Assembly (NCBI GenBank): GCA_026874595.1
Contig: CM049310.1
Coordinates: 83,737,056 to 83,801,055 of the forward strand
From: Sipunculus nudus
Lineage: Eukaryota > Annelida > Sipuncula > Golfingiida > Sipunculidae
DNA: 64,000 nt
Direction of reading: 5' to 3'
The number at the start of each line of letters is the position of its first letter. Positions within the stretch are counted from its first letter, which is position 1. Shown in pieces: positions 37,352-52,200 of this stretch. Position numbers and translations under genes: made by a program. The notes beneath the pieces were generated by a model that worked only from the letters and a program-made list of their open reading frames with translations, did not search any database and was not told the origin of the DNA.

Positions 37352-40300
37352 GCATAAATAGTTGGTAGCACAAAACAGATACCCTTACAACAATAATCCA
37401 GTTATTGGATTTTCACATCTTACAATTTCTTTAGTCACGCATGTCAATCAGATTTCACATGATCACAGATTCAAAAGTATACCATTACCATATAAGAGTA
37501 TAATTCATTAATGACAAACAGTTTGTTTCTGTAAATATTTCATACCTAAAATTTCATTCCTGATCATTCCCCCAGATTTAACCATGTACATAAAGTAAAA
37601 CCATTCATGAACCACACTAAACAAAAGTGCCCTAACTTTCAGGCATTTAGCTGACTATGCTCAATAATATTCTTTTTTCCCGTCATCAGTCTTACAACCA
37701 AAGTGTGCTTTCTACTTGCAGTTAAATTAAGAGTAATATCTACAATTATTAAAGCTCATTAAGAACATATTTGGCAAATCTAGAAATGAGACAAACTGTG
37801 ATACATCAGTCAATTTATCCTACATCATCTGATTATCAAATGCTGCTCTTGAAACACTAATTCTTTCAAATGTTAAAACCTAAAAAGCTCAAGTTTCATG
37901 TAACAAAGTTCATAAGAAAGGCATATGAATAATTATATACAAAATATTAAAGTGATAAAGAAAATACATGACATGTAACATAAGTGGATATATACTTAGC
38001 TGAGCTCATGGGTTCTAAATACAAAGCATTATGTTTATTTCAAAGACTACTTGTAAATAACAAACTGCTTTCTCAGTAGTACATTTGTTCAAAGCACTAA
38101 TGTATACACACTGAAATTAGGGCTGTATTGATTAGTGGTAACAATTGATGATTACTTATTAATGGATTATTTTATGTACCATCTATATAACCATTAATTA
38201 TGCTCTACAGAATCATAACTAAAATGCTGACTGAGAAAATCAGTACAACTTGTATATCAGGCTGAAGAGTCTAGGTAGCTGCCAGGATAAGGTTTAATAT
38301 TGTTTGCTGTTTTGTGCCCTGTCTTTCTAGACATTTACCAATCAAACAATCAGATGCAATTCAAATTTTAACCAATAGAGTTATTCCTTACATGTCTGAT
38401 CAGATGATGAAAGACTATTATTCAATATCTGAAGTTGCTGTACATCATATGTTTGAACATCAGAAACGTATGGATCAGGTGATATGTGAGGATTCCTATA
38501 CAATATTTTGTTTGTACTGATACAAAAGTGCACCAGTGTATATCATTACAGCCCTAATTACAACCATAAGTTATCATATGTAAAATATACAAGAGCCAAA
38601 AGCACAATATTAATAATTATAGCACGGATCAATAGAACCCTACATAAAAACTGATGCGATAGAACAAATCATTTTTACAACCATGTGTATGTCTAACCAT
38701 TAGTGGTAAAATGCTGCAATCCATACCAATAAATAAATATTCCTTGCAAAACAGATCTTTATCTCCTTTATATACTATATGTTCACTATATGTAAAGGAA
38801 AGCACTGGGGTAGGTGAATAATTATAATAATTTAATAACATGATACACATTCTCTTGAATTTCCTAATCAACAACAGGCAAGTTAGTGAACATTCATTAA
38901 CTTGTGAGAAAACTTCAGTTTCTAACTCACCCTTAGAAATGCCACATCAACTTAACCTAATAGCCAGTTTTACATTACAAATGAATAAAATCAGATATTC
39001 ATCACATGATCTGGCCTATTCTTGATCTGGCCATATACCTTCAATCCCTGCAATGACATTATTATGAATGTTATTCCAAAAAAACCTTACATGACAGATC
39101 ATTAGTTTTTAACATAACTTATGAACTGTTCAAATGTTCCATTACAAGAGTGAGGTTATGCCAGCGTCACTGAATGTTCATAACACCATAAAGAGAACAA
39201 GGTGAAAAAGTGTTCATTAAGGAGTGCACTGGAATGTTATACAGAAAACATTCACCGCTTTACGGAATAAATCATGCAAAATGGAAAGTATTTAGCATTT
39301 TAATTCTCCTGAGTATAAGACATTGCCTAAATATTTGCGGAGCCATTGGTTCAGTCCCTATCAGTGTCTCAGTGTAAAATGGAGAAGTCTCATTAGAACT
39401 CTGAGATTTGCTCTAAAACCTGGCACTGACATCATGACACTCTTAACGTATTGCTACCTTCATCTACATTCAATAGATGGTGCCACCATGGACCTTAAAA
39501 CAAAGTTACAATTTAAAGTAGTAATTCTCCTAATTCTACATGCTGTTAAAAGCTGGGCAACCTGCTTAGAAGAGTACAAATTTAGATTTGTTCATGTCTC
39601 CTTTTTAAGTGCTACCTCTGAATATATGAGTGTGATTAAGTAGTAACTCGTGTACATAGTTTAAGCATTGTAATTATGCATTATATCAGTGTAATAAATA
39701 CATTATCATTCAGTAATTCCATTTATTCTTGGAAAACAAAGAATCAGGATAACTCTGTATTAAGTTACTGTATGGTATTATTAACCAGCCACGCATGTTT
39801 TCACAGGAATACAGAGGCCCCGGCATATGTGATTCTACACATCATTTAAGGATCATATCAATCAATGCCTGTGGCAAATCATACATTTTAACACAGTGAA
39901 CTAATATCAGCCCAGCCCTCAGTGACAAAACACCCCAGAATGAAATTGACAAGCTTTAATTCATGCGATGGCCACTTTTTGCACTGTTGAAGTGTTTAAC
40001 TCAAGTAACCATGAAAATATCAACCACTGTTGATGGTTCATAATGTTCATAATGTTCTTTACGTAGGTGGCCTTTATATAAAATACTATGAACTTGCTTG
40101 TTCGGTATTGCCTTAATAACATATAAATAACAGTATTAACCTATATAACGGTAAATGAAGAAACTTAAACTGTTACTATTCCTGGTTTGTTCATCCTTAA
40201 CATTTGATCGTAACATTCTGCATGCAGTCTGCAAAAATGGTCCCCTCACCTTAGGAATGCTTCATTAAAACTCAACCGTCACATTCATCAAAGGATTGTA

Positions 40301-40657
40301 AAGCTTTAACACTACTGCCACTTTTAGTAGTTCATAGCAAAACGGAATCAGAGATAATGTATAACAAAATTTGCTTCTCTGAGATGTGTACAATGATGTA
40401 CATGTCAACAATACAAGATCATTAAAAGCATACAGGGGCTCATTAAAATAAACCAAACACAAACCCACATGATAAATAATGCATTCCTTAAGCAGTGGTT
40501 AGGCTACATTTGTTCTAGAATGCATTTCACTTAACCACTGCTACAGGGAGAGCAGATAAATAAAGACATGAATATCACAGGAGAGATTCAGGTGACGAGT
40601 GATGAATGTTAAAGTGCAGCATGTAATCTTTTAAAATGGCCCGAATGGACATAATTA
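37352..40657 (-). other. Presumed long PNP 3' UTR or unique flank
   Basis: 3.3 kb of AT-rich sequence without the dispersed families found on either side and without microsatellites. Open frames up to 106 codons (39323-39643, plus) show no recognisable similarity and read against PNP. Its repeat-poor state suggests constraint or a transcribed UTR. Confidence 0.4.
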
Positions 40658-40860
40658 TTAAACATCCAGACGTTCCACCAATTTGGACATAAACCGCTGC
40701 ATGTCTTTGGCTCTCATGCTGGCGGTCTCAAGAACCTCTTCATGGTTGGCTTTTTCATCCCTATCATACTCTGTGATGCACTTGTTGGTGACCAGGGAGA
40801 AGCCGAGGACGCGCATACCACAATGTCTTGCTATAATTACCTCTGGAACTGTACTCATGC
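40658..40860 (-). CDS. PNP: PNP terminal exon
   Basis: 203 nt (2 + 66 codons + stop), acceptor attgtag. It encodes [28 protein letters not shown] with the base-binding Asn, KANHEEVL with the ribose-binding His, and a C-terminal helix ending VERLDV. The tail is shorter than the human one. Confidence 0.93.
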
Positions 40861-41454
40861 CTACAATGACAGATACAGGTGTATATAAAAATTGCTGCTA
40901 ATTAATCTACAGTAAACTTGATTATTACCAGGCTGATGCTAATGAATGGAATACTGATCAATATAGCAAAGGATGCAAGAGGACAAGTATGATTATTGAT
41001 GGCTCTGGCAAGAATCTATGCAATTAATGAAATCTCTGTCAAGAACTGATAATATTCATGATCATGATATGACTATTAATGACTATGACTAGTGGTGTAT
41101 CAATGCATTTAATAATCAAAATGATAAATTCATTAATTAGTAATTAATCAACAACTGGACCATAAGTTACTTTGAATTATTAATTTAAATTAAATTTTTA
41201 TAATTTTTTAATTGGCATCATGTCTATACACGTATATACACACACACACACACACATATGTGTTTATACATATAATCAATGTATTGCATTAAAGTAAAAC
41301 CTTCACATTGCTCTCCCTTGCAGGGGAGCATTATTAATAATATACCAGTACTGTAATCATCATAACAGCAGGTACCTGACAATTGAGCACAGCTTCTGAA
41401 ACAGTTCTGTCATACATATTATGAAATCAAGCTAACAATATTTTGTATATTATT

Positions 41455-41518
<64 letters not shown>

Positions 41519-44500
41519 GACTTTTGAAGTAGAGTTCACATACAATTAGATGATTCATATATAAAAACACACAGCTGGTGAAACATTTATGGTGGTGGTT
41601 AAGTGCCATTTTGAATGACTGGTGCAATTCAGTAGCATTTAATGGAGCTATCTTACATGCTTGTAGGAGCCAGACCATTTATGTCTGTTAAATAAAACAG
41701 GCATCACAGCTCATGGTAATAAATGGAATGTTTCTATCACATGGCATCATCAAGCTGAACCAGAATTTTCAACTAACACATAATGTAAGTTAAATAATTT
41801 CCAATATGACATGGTCTTGTACAGGTATGTGTAACTGTTACAAAACAGCTGGAGACCCTCACATAAGAGCATAATTTAATGTTAGGTTAACCTATTAGCA
41901 CTTGGGTTTGTTATGTGCAGGGAGCACTGCATCATGATGTGAATGGTTTGTGCGAAGTGTGACGTCCGAGCAAAATTTAGAAACGACTCAAATCTAGCAA
42001 TACATGTTTTTTTAATCTTCCCTAAAAATTTAGGGCTGACAGTGTCAGAAATACAAAGGTTTTGATGAGATCTAATATTTTTAGCCACAGGGGCCCTGCA
42101 AGCCTCTGGCTAATATGCTTCCCCCCAGGGAAATATGAATGCAATCTCAAACTATCCATTTTATAAGAAATTTTTACCTCATAATACATATCAGGATTCT
42201 TCACTCGTCATACAATACAATCAATATAAATTATAATGCAGTTTACAACTATTTAATGTTCTTCAATGTTCACAGAAAATTAATTAAACTGCTCCTAATA
42301 AAATCTTTTTCCACAAAAAACTCTCATTGATTTCTAAACAATTAGTCAAGCAGAACCCCTTTAACACCTTCCTAACCAATGATGTTCCACCTTTAATGCC
42401 TTATACAGTACTGATAATATACTAGTACTATATTTTTAATAAATTTTGAAATCTTGTTCAAACTGATGAATCAACTGCTTTTTAAAGCTGCATGGTGAGT
42501 TAAGAAAAAAGCCCAGCTTTTCAAATTAAAGTTTCATTTTGTGGCAGCTACAATAACTATGGAGCCATGGGTCTCCATGCTCAGCTGAATTTGCCTAAAA
42601 GGATATGTTTTTGAGCTTTTTCACAACGTGGGTCCTATCATCAAGTTTGAAGCCAATCTGTCTACCCAAACTGAAATTATCAACCATAAACTTATTTGTG
42701 AAAGGATGGGCCCTGTGACCTTGACCTTTGAGCTTGTGAACCAAACATCCAACAGAATCTTCCCTTACTGGCAGATGAGTCACATGTGGAAGATGAAAAG
42801 TTTGGCCTAAAATGGATCAACAATCTTTTTAAAGAAATGGGTACTGTGACCTTGATGTTTGACCTCATGCCTCCCCCCCCCCCAAAAAAAACAAAAAAAC
42901 AAAAAAGGGTCTTTACTTTATTGGTGGGCCATATATCAGTCAAATGTGCAACCAATATGTCAATCAAATCTGAACTTATCATCCAGAAACAAATGTGGAC
43001 AGATGGCCCTGTGACCTTGACTTTTGAACCCAAAAATCAATCAGGTTTTTCCCATATTGACAGGTCAGCCATATGTGCTAGATGGAAGGTTTGGGATGAA
43101 AAGTTTAACTTAAAATGCATCCACAATCTTTCTGAATAAAAGGGTCCTGTGACCTGGACCTTTGACCTCATGACCCCAAAATCAATAGGGTTCTTGCTTT
43201 AGGGGTGACCCATACATAAGTGAAGTTTGAAATTGATATGTTATTCCAAACTTGAGTTATCATCAGAAAACAAATTTGATGGACATACAGAAAGATGAAC
43301 AGACAGACAGGGTGAATACCATAGGGCATCTGCTTATTCAAGTGGGGCCCTAATAAATACACAGGGTTTCAGGACACTAGATGAAACCACAGTTGCAAAT
43401 CTGATAGTATCAATATAATTTGGCAGTCCCAAATAAAGGAACAAATGCATAAAAAAAAGAAAAATACAGATGGCGCCACCAGTATTCAGGAACTGAAGAA
43501 ATCAGTCATAATTAATAAACAAACCAGGTTTTGGAACACTGGATAAATCCACAGCTGAGAAACTGATATAATTGCTGTCATTTGATGGTCTCAAAAACAA
43601 AAAACAAAATCGTTAAAAAATGAGAAAAAAGTACAGGTGGCGCCACCAGTTTTTGAGGACTGAAAACCCTAGTAGTGGCAAATATTCAAGGCAATCCATG
43701 CATTAATCATCAAGATCCTGGAGATTTTGTATCAAATTTTTAATTATTCTAGAGGGTACTTACAAAGCCCATAGCTTGGAGGATATAGGTCAGTGTGACC
43801 TAGTTCCAGGTTTCCAAGGAGATTTTTTATTGATCTCTCTGGATATTGAGTCACAGGTTCCTAGGGTCAGTGGTTACGATTTGTGCCATGCTAACTGACA
43901 GCCAGGCCAGATGCTCAGATGGACGAAGGACATAGCACTATTCCTATACCTCAGTTGACTTTCAGTCCGCTGAGCTAAAAAAGATCTACAGTACTGGTGC
44001 AAGGTTATCTGACAATATCAAACTATTTTTTTTATTTTTTATTGTGGTGTATTTGTGTATCCATGTATCTTTGGTACAACAGATAGTTGTACACAAAAAT
44101 AACAATATGGGGTGGGGGCAACATCATACATCCATTTGTGTAATGCATTCCTACCTGTGACATCAGCGCCAAGGATACGCAACATCTGACATTCAGCAAC
44201 TGTCTCAAAGCATGGACCACACTGTAAAACATATACCCCTTCTTGGAAGAAAGTTAGTCCCATCTCTTTAGCAGTCTCCTTGGCCAATAAACGCAGCTTT
44301 TTGTCATATGCCTCAGACATTGCAGGGAATCTGGGTCCAAACCTATAACAATCAATAATATGGGTTCAAATTTACAATAATTGTTCATAAAATGACAATG
44401 TTTATAAAATAACAATAAATAAATTACTTATATAAAAACTGTTTATAAAATAACTGGTGTAAAACTACTTGAGAGTGATTGTGTTCTCACACTCAATCAC

Positions 44501-47500
44501 ATTCCAATAAAATCTATATTAAATTATTAATAACTGCTTGAACTTGACACTTTTTGTTGTACCACTTAATTTACTGGTACACACATTCAATTCAAGACAA
44601 AATCTAAATAAGTAAAAGACATAGCCATATGCTTTGGCAAAAATTCTCTCAAAATATTCAAGATTAAAGATATGGAAAATGGACTTAATTTTGTGTTGAT
44701 CACATACACCATTTCAAGATTTGGTGTAAATTTTTTAGTATTTTCTAGGCAAGTGTGCAAATTCCATGTATTGTCTCAAAAAATAAAAACTTCACGGCTT
44801 CCCAAGGCTGGAAAGCAATATTTTTTTTATGGTGGCCTCAGGGATCCAGGTTTGCCAGTGACTGTGATGTAATCAAAGTTAACTGCTCACTTCTCCTCGT
44901 TCAGGCCGGTGAGTGGGTTCTGCCCAGACATCCCTGGGAGGTTGATGTGGTCTTTAATAATCATGACATCACCCACGCTGTAGTTTTCATTCAGGCCTCC
45001 TGACGCGTTCGTTACAATAAGTGTCTCCACCCCCATCAGCCTCATAACACGGATTGGCAATGTTATCTGAGAGAAAAAAACCTGTGTTATTTCACTAGTA
45101 CAAATGCTATAACAATAAACAAACAAACAATTTAACAAATGACCCACAGGTCAGGCTGCTCAGCTGATGACCACTTGATCACACTTTGACCTACTTTGTA
45201 ATGAGAGCTGACTGGTATGTGACAAACACATAGGGAGCACACACTAAACATACAAAAGGAAATTTAAAATTTGTGAATAAATTTTAAATTTTATGTTGAT
45301 TTATTTTTCAGATTTTGAAAAAAAGTTCTCTTATAATTTGGATTAAATCTGACTTGGACACTGGCCAGGATACAAGCATACAGGTAAAACTGATGCATTT
45401 TGTGAAGCCCGGCATATTTTTCTTTCTCTTCTATTATGAACGCTAAAAACTGAGTTACAACAAGGGACCTATGGGTCACGACGCTCAGCTGTTATATATG
45501 ATAAAAAAATATTATTTAGAAATGAGGCACATGCTGGTTTTGTGTGGTAATAAATATAAGCTGTATTATGAGTTGTTGTTGTTTAGCTTATGTATGATTT
45601 TGATTGTACCTTTGGAGACAGGGAAGAGGATTGATTTCATTTATTTTACTAACAAATGGAGTACTATTATCACACAGAGTTTGACTTGGCCATATAACTT
45701 ATAAGCAGAACATATAATATAAGAGTTTAACTATTTATTAAAAAAAATACAAATATTGTCCCAAATATAATTTTTATTAAAAATAATAAGAGAATCATAT
45801 GATTTTTTAAAATGAAATATAACCGATATGATTATTAAAATAATATTAAAGAATATATTCATGAATGCATTCATGAATACATTTTGAAAGTATTTGCACG
45901 AGTATTCATATATTTTCATTTTTACCTGAATTCCCATTCTTTATGCAAGAAATTTTATAATGGAGTACAAAATCATATTCGTATTTAAATACAATTACAA
46001 AGTATTTGCACCATGTCTGGAATTTATTCAGTTTTCACCAAACAATGATGTTGAGAATCCAGAATATACAAAATTCACACATTTAAATAATGATCATAAG
46101 TACCTGGTTTTATGGCTTTTATTTATATTAAAAAATAACTGTAAAAAATTCATTTGGACTAATTTCACATCAATGTACACACTAGACACAGGAGGAATCT
46201 AGATTAATATTATCAACTGCATCTTTGTCTAATTTCCTTCATATGATCCCTAATGATTAGTAATGAATAATATGATTTACTTCTTTATCATTAAAATTGA
46301 ACTAAAAAATGCCATAGGTGACTGCATGTTGTGATTTGGAATATGTGACATTCTACCCATCGATACAAGATTCTTATATCATCAGTAACTGCAAGTTAAT
46401 TTCCTGTTATTATAAACTAACAAATTCCTTTTCTATTTTTCTTTAATTTGTTATTAAAAACCAATAAAAATTTATTAATTTATTGTTTTTGTTATGTTCT
46501 TGGTTAAAACTACTTGATGAGTTGGGTTGGACACCTGGATCAACTGTGGCTTGCCATAAGCTGCCTGGATTCCATGTATGCCTCGCCTCAAGCATGCATA
46601 ATTTGATGAAAGGTCAACAAGGTCAACATACCGGTGACTCAAGAGGGGCTGGAGAGAGCCAAAGTCTGACAGGGTCTCATAAAAAACATTAATAAAGCAA
46701 CAATTTTTGGCCAATTTCTTTCAGCTTTCTAAACTAAAAAGCTGAAATGCTTATGTGTGCATGATATGAAAATTATATCAACAGTGCTCACGGGAAACAA
46801 ACGTGCCATGGTCACAGTTGGGCAAAATTTAAGGTACTAATTTTATATTTATACTAAATAAAATTTGAAAAATTCAGAACTAATTTTGGGTATTCAATTG
46901 AATCTTGATTAAATAATGTTACATCCCTGACAAAAAAATCTCTAGCTTCAGCAATGCTCTTGTTAAAGGAGTAAATATATTTCTTGATTTTTTACAAAGT
47001 GCATTATGTTTGGGCCCATAAGTTAAAACAATTACACAATACTGACATCATTCTGGCATGTGCATAGAGAATGAAAAATATGTATATTATTTATGATTAA
47101 AGTCAGATCAGTGGTTTTGATATTAGGCAGTCTTGAAGTGTAACAATGGGTTTTTAATGGAAAAATGAAGTTTTTCATTAATATCTCGAATGTCCTAGTG
47201 ACCAAATTCTTGGCATGGTAGGGCATTTTGGAGACATCTAACTGTATGCCGAATTTAAGGAACTTAGAGCTGAAGCTGGGTAGCTGAGCTCTTGCAAACT
47301 GCATAACACTAGCTTGATGTAAACAATGTTACATGGTGCTTGAAAACTTGATTAAAATCTACAGTTTTTTATCAACTGGTTTCAAATTTTTGGTGTTAAC
47401 AGTTGAAATGCTAACAAAAACATGCTGTGAAAATTAAATCCACAGTACTTACAGGAAAAAAACGTGCCATGGTCAAAGTTGGGCAAAATTTAAGGTACCA

Positions 47501-49170
47501 ATTTTTTATTTTTATTAATATTTTAAAAAATTTAAAAGATTTTCATCTAATTTTGGGTATACAATTAAATTTTGATTAATCAAAGTTATATTACTGAAAA
47601 AAAGGTCCATAGCATTAACATTTTTTGTGTTAAGTGATCAAATATCTTTTCTGATTTTTTACAAAATGCATTATGTTTGGGCCCATAACTTTTTTAAATT
47701 AAATAATACAGACATAATTTCTGGCATGTACATAGGAACTATATAGAGGAATATTTATGGTAAATATGAGGTAAAACAGATGAGTGGTTTTGATATTAGG
47801 CAGTCCTGAAGTGTGAAAATAGGTTTTTAATAAAAAATTGAGGTTTTTCCTTAATTTCTCAAAGGAACGAAGTTACAAACACCCAGTTTTCGGCTTGGTA
47901 GGAGATCTTGGGGACATCTAACATTATGCCGAATTTTGGATTCCTAGGTCTTACGGTTTCAAAACGTGCCACATCTACGGACGGACGGACGGACGGACGG
48001 ACGACGGACAATGGACCACGACTATAGCTCAGATGACTTATAGTCAGCTGAGCTAAAAAGCAGCTTCATCAGTCTTGGCCGTAATGTAGACAAAGAATGA
48101 ATGGCTATCAATGCTGGGTTTTGAATGGAATTGTACACCACATATCAATTTCCCCTTCAGCTGAAAATGCTTCACTGGTTAATGCCAAGCATGCTCAATG
48201 ATCAGCTATAACAACAGGCTGCAGAGGGACTTGGCTATAAGTTGGCTTATTAGTTACTAAGTATTTCAGAATTTTGACTGGGCCTCATTAGGCTCTTGCC
48301 ATGGGAAAGACAGAAGCCCTGCAATGCACTCTCAAATGTGAATAATGACAACTGATTGTGAAGGCTAGTTACATCTCTGTTAATGAAATCTCTGTGAAAT
48401 AAAGGCAACTTGCAAATGTTTACAACTATACTCTGTTCCACCAAGCAGGTCCACCTGTTTTTTCAGAGATTATTTTTTTTAAAAGCTTGTATATTTCAAT
48501 GATTTCCTAAAAAGCTGCATATGGAAGTGACAAACTAATATGGCCAGCAACAATTTTAAATTTAATCTTCAGTGTATGTTTTACAACTCTTTTTACTCAT
48601 TTCTTCAATCTGTTGATCAGATGTGTCCCTGCATTAGCAGCCATCTTTGTTTTGGCTGGTCATATTTTTAGAGTGTTTAAATGACATCATCCAATCAGCA
48701 GCTGTCAACTGTTTTTTTGCATGTGACCAATGACCTTGACCACTGCAAGTGGGTCTGATATGTTATAAAATGTAGACCTATTTCTCATATTTAAAAATAA
48801 TTTTTTAAATACTGTCTAAGGTAGGTGTTTATTTCCCTTGTGGAAACTTAGGTCCATTTATCTTCTAATCTTTACTGGCTTTGGTATAATTTTCTCCTGA
48901 GAAACATAAATAATAAAAATTTTCCTAAAAAAAATAGGTGGACATGAGGAGATGAAACTATATACCATTTAGATTATCTGTACACCTTGGTTGACTTAAT
49001 ATATGCAGGGTTACAATTTCACGAATTTCTCTTTTTGAGTGTTTTTCAAAGGTACCATATTTGCCATTTTACCTTACTATTAACTACAGAGGGTATATGC
49101 ATAATTATTGCAGCACTTTGTATGGGGACACTTTCTATTATAAATTGATGGTGCATATGGTGGCAAGAGA

Positions 49171-49226
<56 letters not shown>

Positions 49227-52200
49227 TACCAGTAATACATTACAATAAATCCATGACGCTGCACTCATAATCTGATATACTTACTTGCTCATATAAAAGT
49301 ATATAAATGTTTCACAATGTTTTCAATATTATCAGGCCAACCTTTACAGTATTAAAAGTGGATTTTGCTCTTGAAAATCTCTTTACATTGATCTATTGGT
49401 TAATTTCTTGATCTAATTAAATGTACTTCTAGGAAATACATCCACATTTAACTCCAGCACAACTTCTTTAAGAAGATTTGTAGACACACAAGCTGCAGTG
49501 ACACTTACTGGAGGACAGAGATCACATTGATAAATCTATAGGAGATAGTAACATCTGGGCCAAAGTAATATTGAATGCCCATGAAATGGGAGTATGCTAC
49601 AAGTCCAGCTGGTATTGAGCCAGGGACCTGGTGCATACTTGGTCAATGGTCATTGCACTGGTGACTATTATCATTGGAGGTGTATCCTGATAGATCTGTT
49701 ATCTATTTACTGAACCTAATGACATGTAAAATTATACCTAATGCTTGACTTAACATACCTAATCCTAATCTAATGCTGAATCTTATTAATTTCATTTGTT
49801 TATCTAAGCCTAATGGGGAGGATCATACAGCTTGATGAGTTTGTTTCTCTTTTAATAATAGGTAGTGTTGGGTATTTGTTGTAATTTCATCACTGATCAT
49901 TAAAAATTTTTTACACCTGCAGACTGATAATCAGAAATAATCAGTTGTTCAGAAGTATGATTTTTCAGACCAAATATAGACCAGTACATCATCTCAACTG
50001 ATATGTAAGCCCACATGCAGGCTAATAATGTCATGATTCTACAGCCTACATGTCTATAAAGTAACTTAGTTATAAAGTTTTTTTTAGTATATACAGACTT
50101 TTCTCTAGTTTGCTTGCATCATGTATATTAAAGCACACATTTCCTTTTTTTGTGTGCAAAAACATGCAATTGATTATGGCACTGCAAGATTGATCTTTGG
50201 ATCATTTGCATCAACTCGACTGATTATACATTATAACTGATCATCAGCCCATCACTAACATTTGAGTCATTAGAATTTCTTAGGAATTCTTGAAAGAAAG
50301 GGGGGGGGGGAGGGGGGGGGGTTCTCATTTCTCAGATCTCCTAGAGTGCAAAATCACTGGATTAAATTTATTTGCTCTTTTCTCCATGTTTGCACTACAT
50401 TCACTGTTAAATTTTATAAACAGATAGTATTATGATTTGTGTACCACTAAGTTTTAATTATATATGGCAATTTTGTCATTTGCAAAACTCTGGTCTGTCT
50501 GATTAGCCCCCAGATGTCTTTGTTGGATGTGTTTTGGGTACAACTGGTGGCCATTTTGTGGTAAAAACGTGGATATGAAAAGCATGTGCAACTGGCACTT
50601 TTCAGATAACTATAATAAAAGGTCCAAGGAATTATCTTAATCTAATAGAGGTCAGATATAAGAATAGGCCCCTTTAACCCTTGTCACAAATATGAAATCA
50701 ACCACCGTATTTACATTCCAGGGACTGACATTATTAGCAGTAAATATCAAATGTATACATATATATTCTGGTATATCACCATGATCCAAGTAAATAATGG
50801 TCTGTTCTCACACAGAGGTGCTTCTTTTTAAAGAGAAGTCAAGAATGCGTATTGGTATATAACGTAGGTACACATACATAAGTCAACTGAGACACCAGCC
50901 TGCATTTTCACTGTAAAAGCAGGTTCTTTTATTCAAAGCTCGAGAACTAAATAAACAGTAAACCTCAAATATTTGCATAGCTGTATGATGTTGGGTCAAG
51001 GGCACAGCTACCACTACTACTAGTCCACTAGTATTATATACCGTTAGTACCAGTAAACACTTTCATCAACAAACACCTTCTCAGCTCTGTCAGCCATCAT
51101 ACTGCCACCTCCAATACCAGCTTACAGTGATACCTGTGTTATGAGACCACCAACTGGACTGGCAAACAGTGGTCTTAAAGCACAGATGGTCTTATGATTA
51201 AGTTATTAGACAAGTCAGTTATAACCAATGTGAATGCTTTCGGTTTACCCAAGGGTGGTCTTAGTAGACAGGTTGTCTTACAAGATATGTGGTCTGTCAA
51301 ACAGGTTTCACTGTGTCTATATGTAAACCACATCTTTCATGACACTGAATTTTTCCATTCAATTTATCCAATGAATAAAAAAATTACACAAAATTTGCTA
51401 CAAAGTGTTAACGTGTTCAAATTCTCCCCCAACATATGTAGTATAACTACTTCTGTTCCACAGTAGAGTGCCCATTGAAATTTGGCAATATTTTCATAAA
51501 CTTACAGATTAAATCCAGATGGTATGCTGCAATGAAGGAATAGGGTATTGGCCTAATAAATTATAATTAAATTAAAATCTTATCTTGCAAAATAATTAAG
51601 TAATGCAATTTAACCAATATCTGATTAAACAGTTATTTTTTACAAAACCTCAGCTCCAATTATGAAGGACAAGGTCAACTGCACTTGAAGGCTCCTGATT
51701 GGCTAATAATTGGTCATAAACTTTCTAAAAAATGCAGTTGTCTGCAACTAATGACAAACGCCATGTCACTTGACCATAGGATTCAGAAGAACCAGAGGGT
51801 TGCATAATATAAATGTTGGTTTTTGTTATGAAGTTGACATCTCGTAATGGGCCTTTGGTCCCTCAACAGTTTTAAGATCAGACTGTGTGACAATTTTGGA
51901 GTTTCAGAGGAAAATTGCCAAATTTCAATGGGCACCCTACAGTGGAACAGACTATTGATCATTTTACAGGTATTCAAACTGCACTTTGGAGCTTTGAAAA
52001 TTCCACGGTGTTCTTGGTTCAATTTTGACATGATTCAATACTGTGGCTGCTTTAATACTGGCATCCTTTCAGTGGGGCACAAATGTGTCTTTTTCAAAAG
52101 GAGAGTCATAACCTCTGCTGGTTACAAGCTGAGATGGCAGATCTTTTATTTGGTATGTTAAATTCCTAACACCTAACTCTGCCAAACTCATGCCATGTCC

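Noticed and set aside
39323-39643. 106-codon plus-strand frame opposite the PNP 3' region
   Set aside because: No recognisable domain, average composition, and it lies in the likely 3' UTR of PNP on the other strand.
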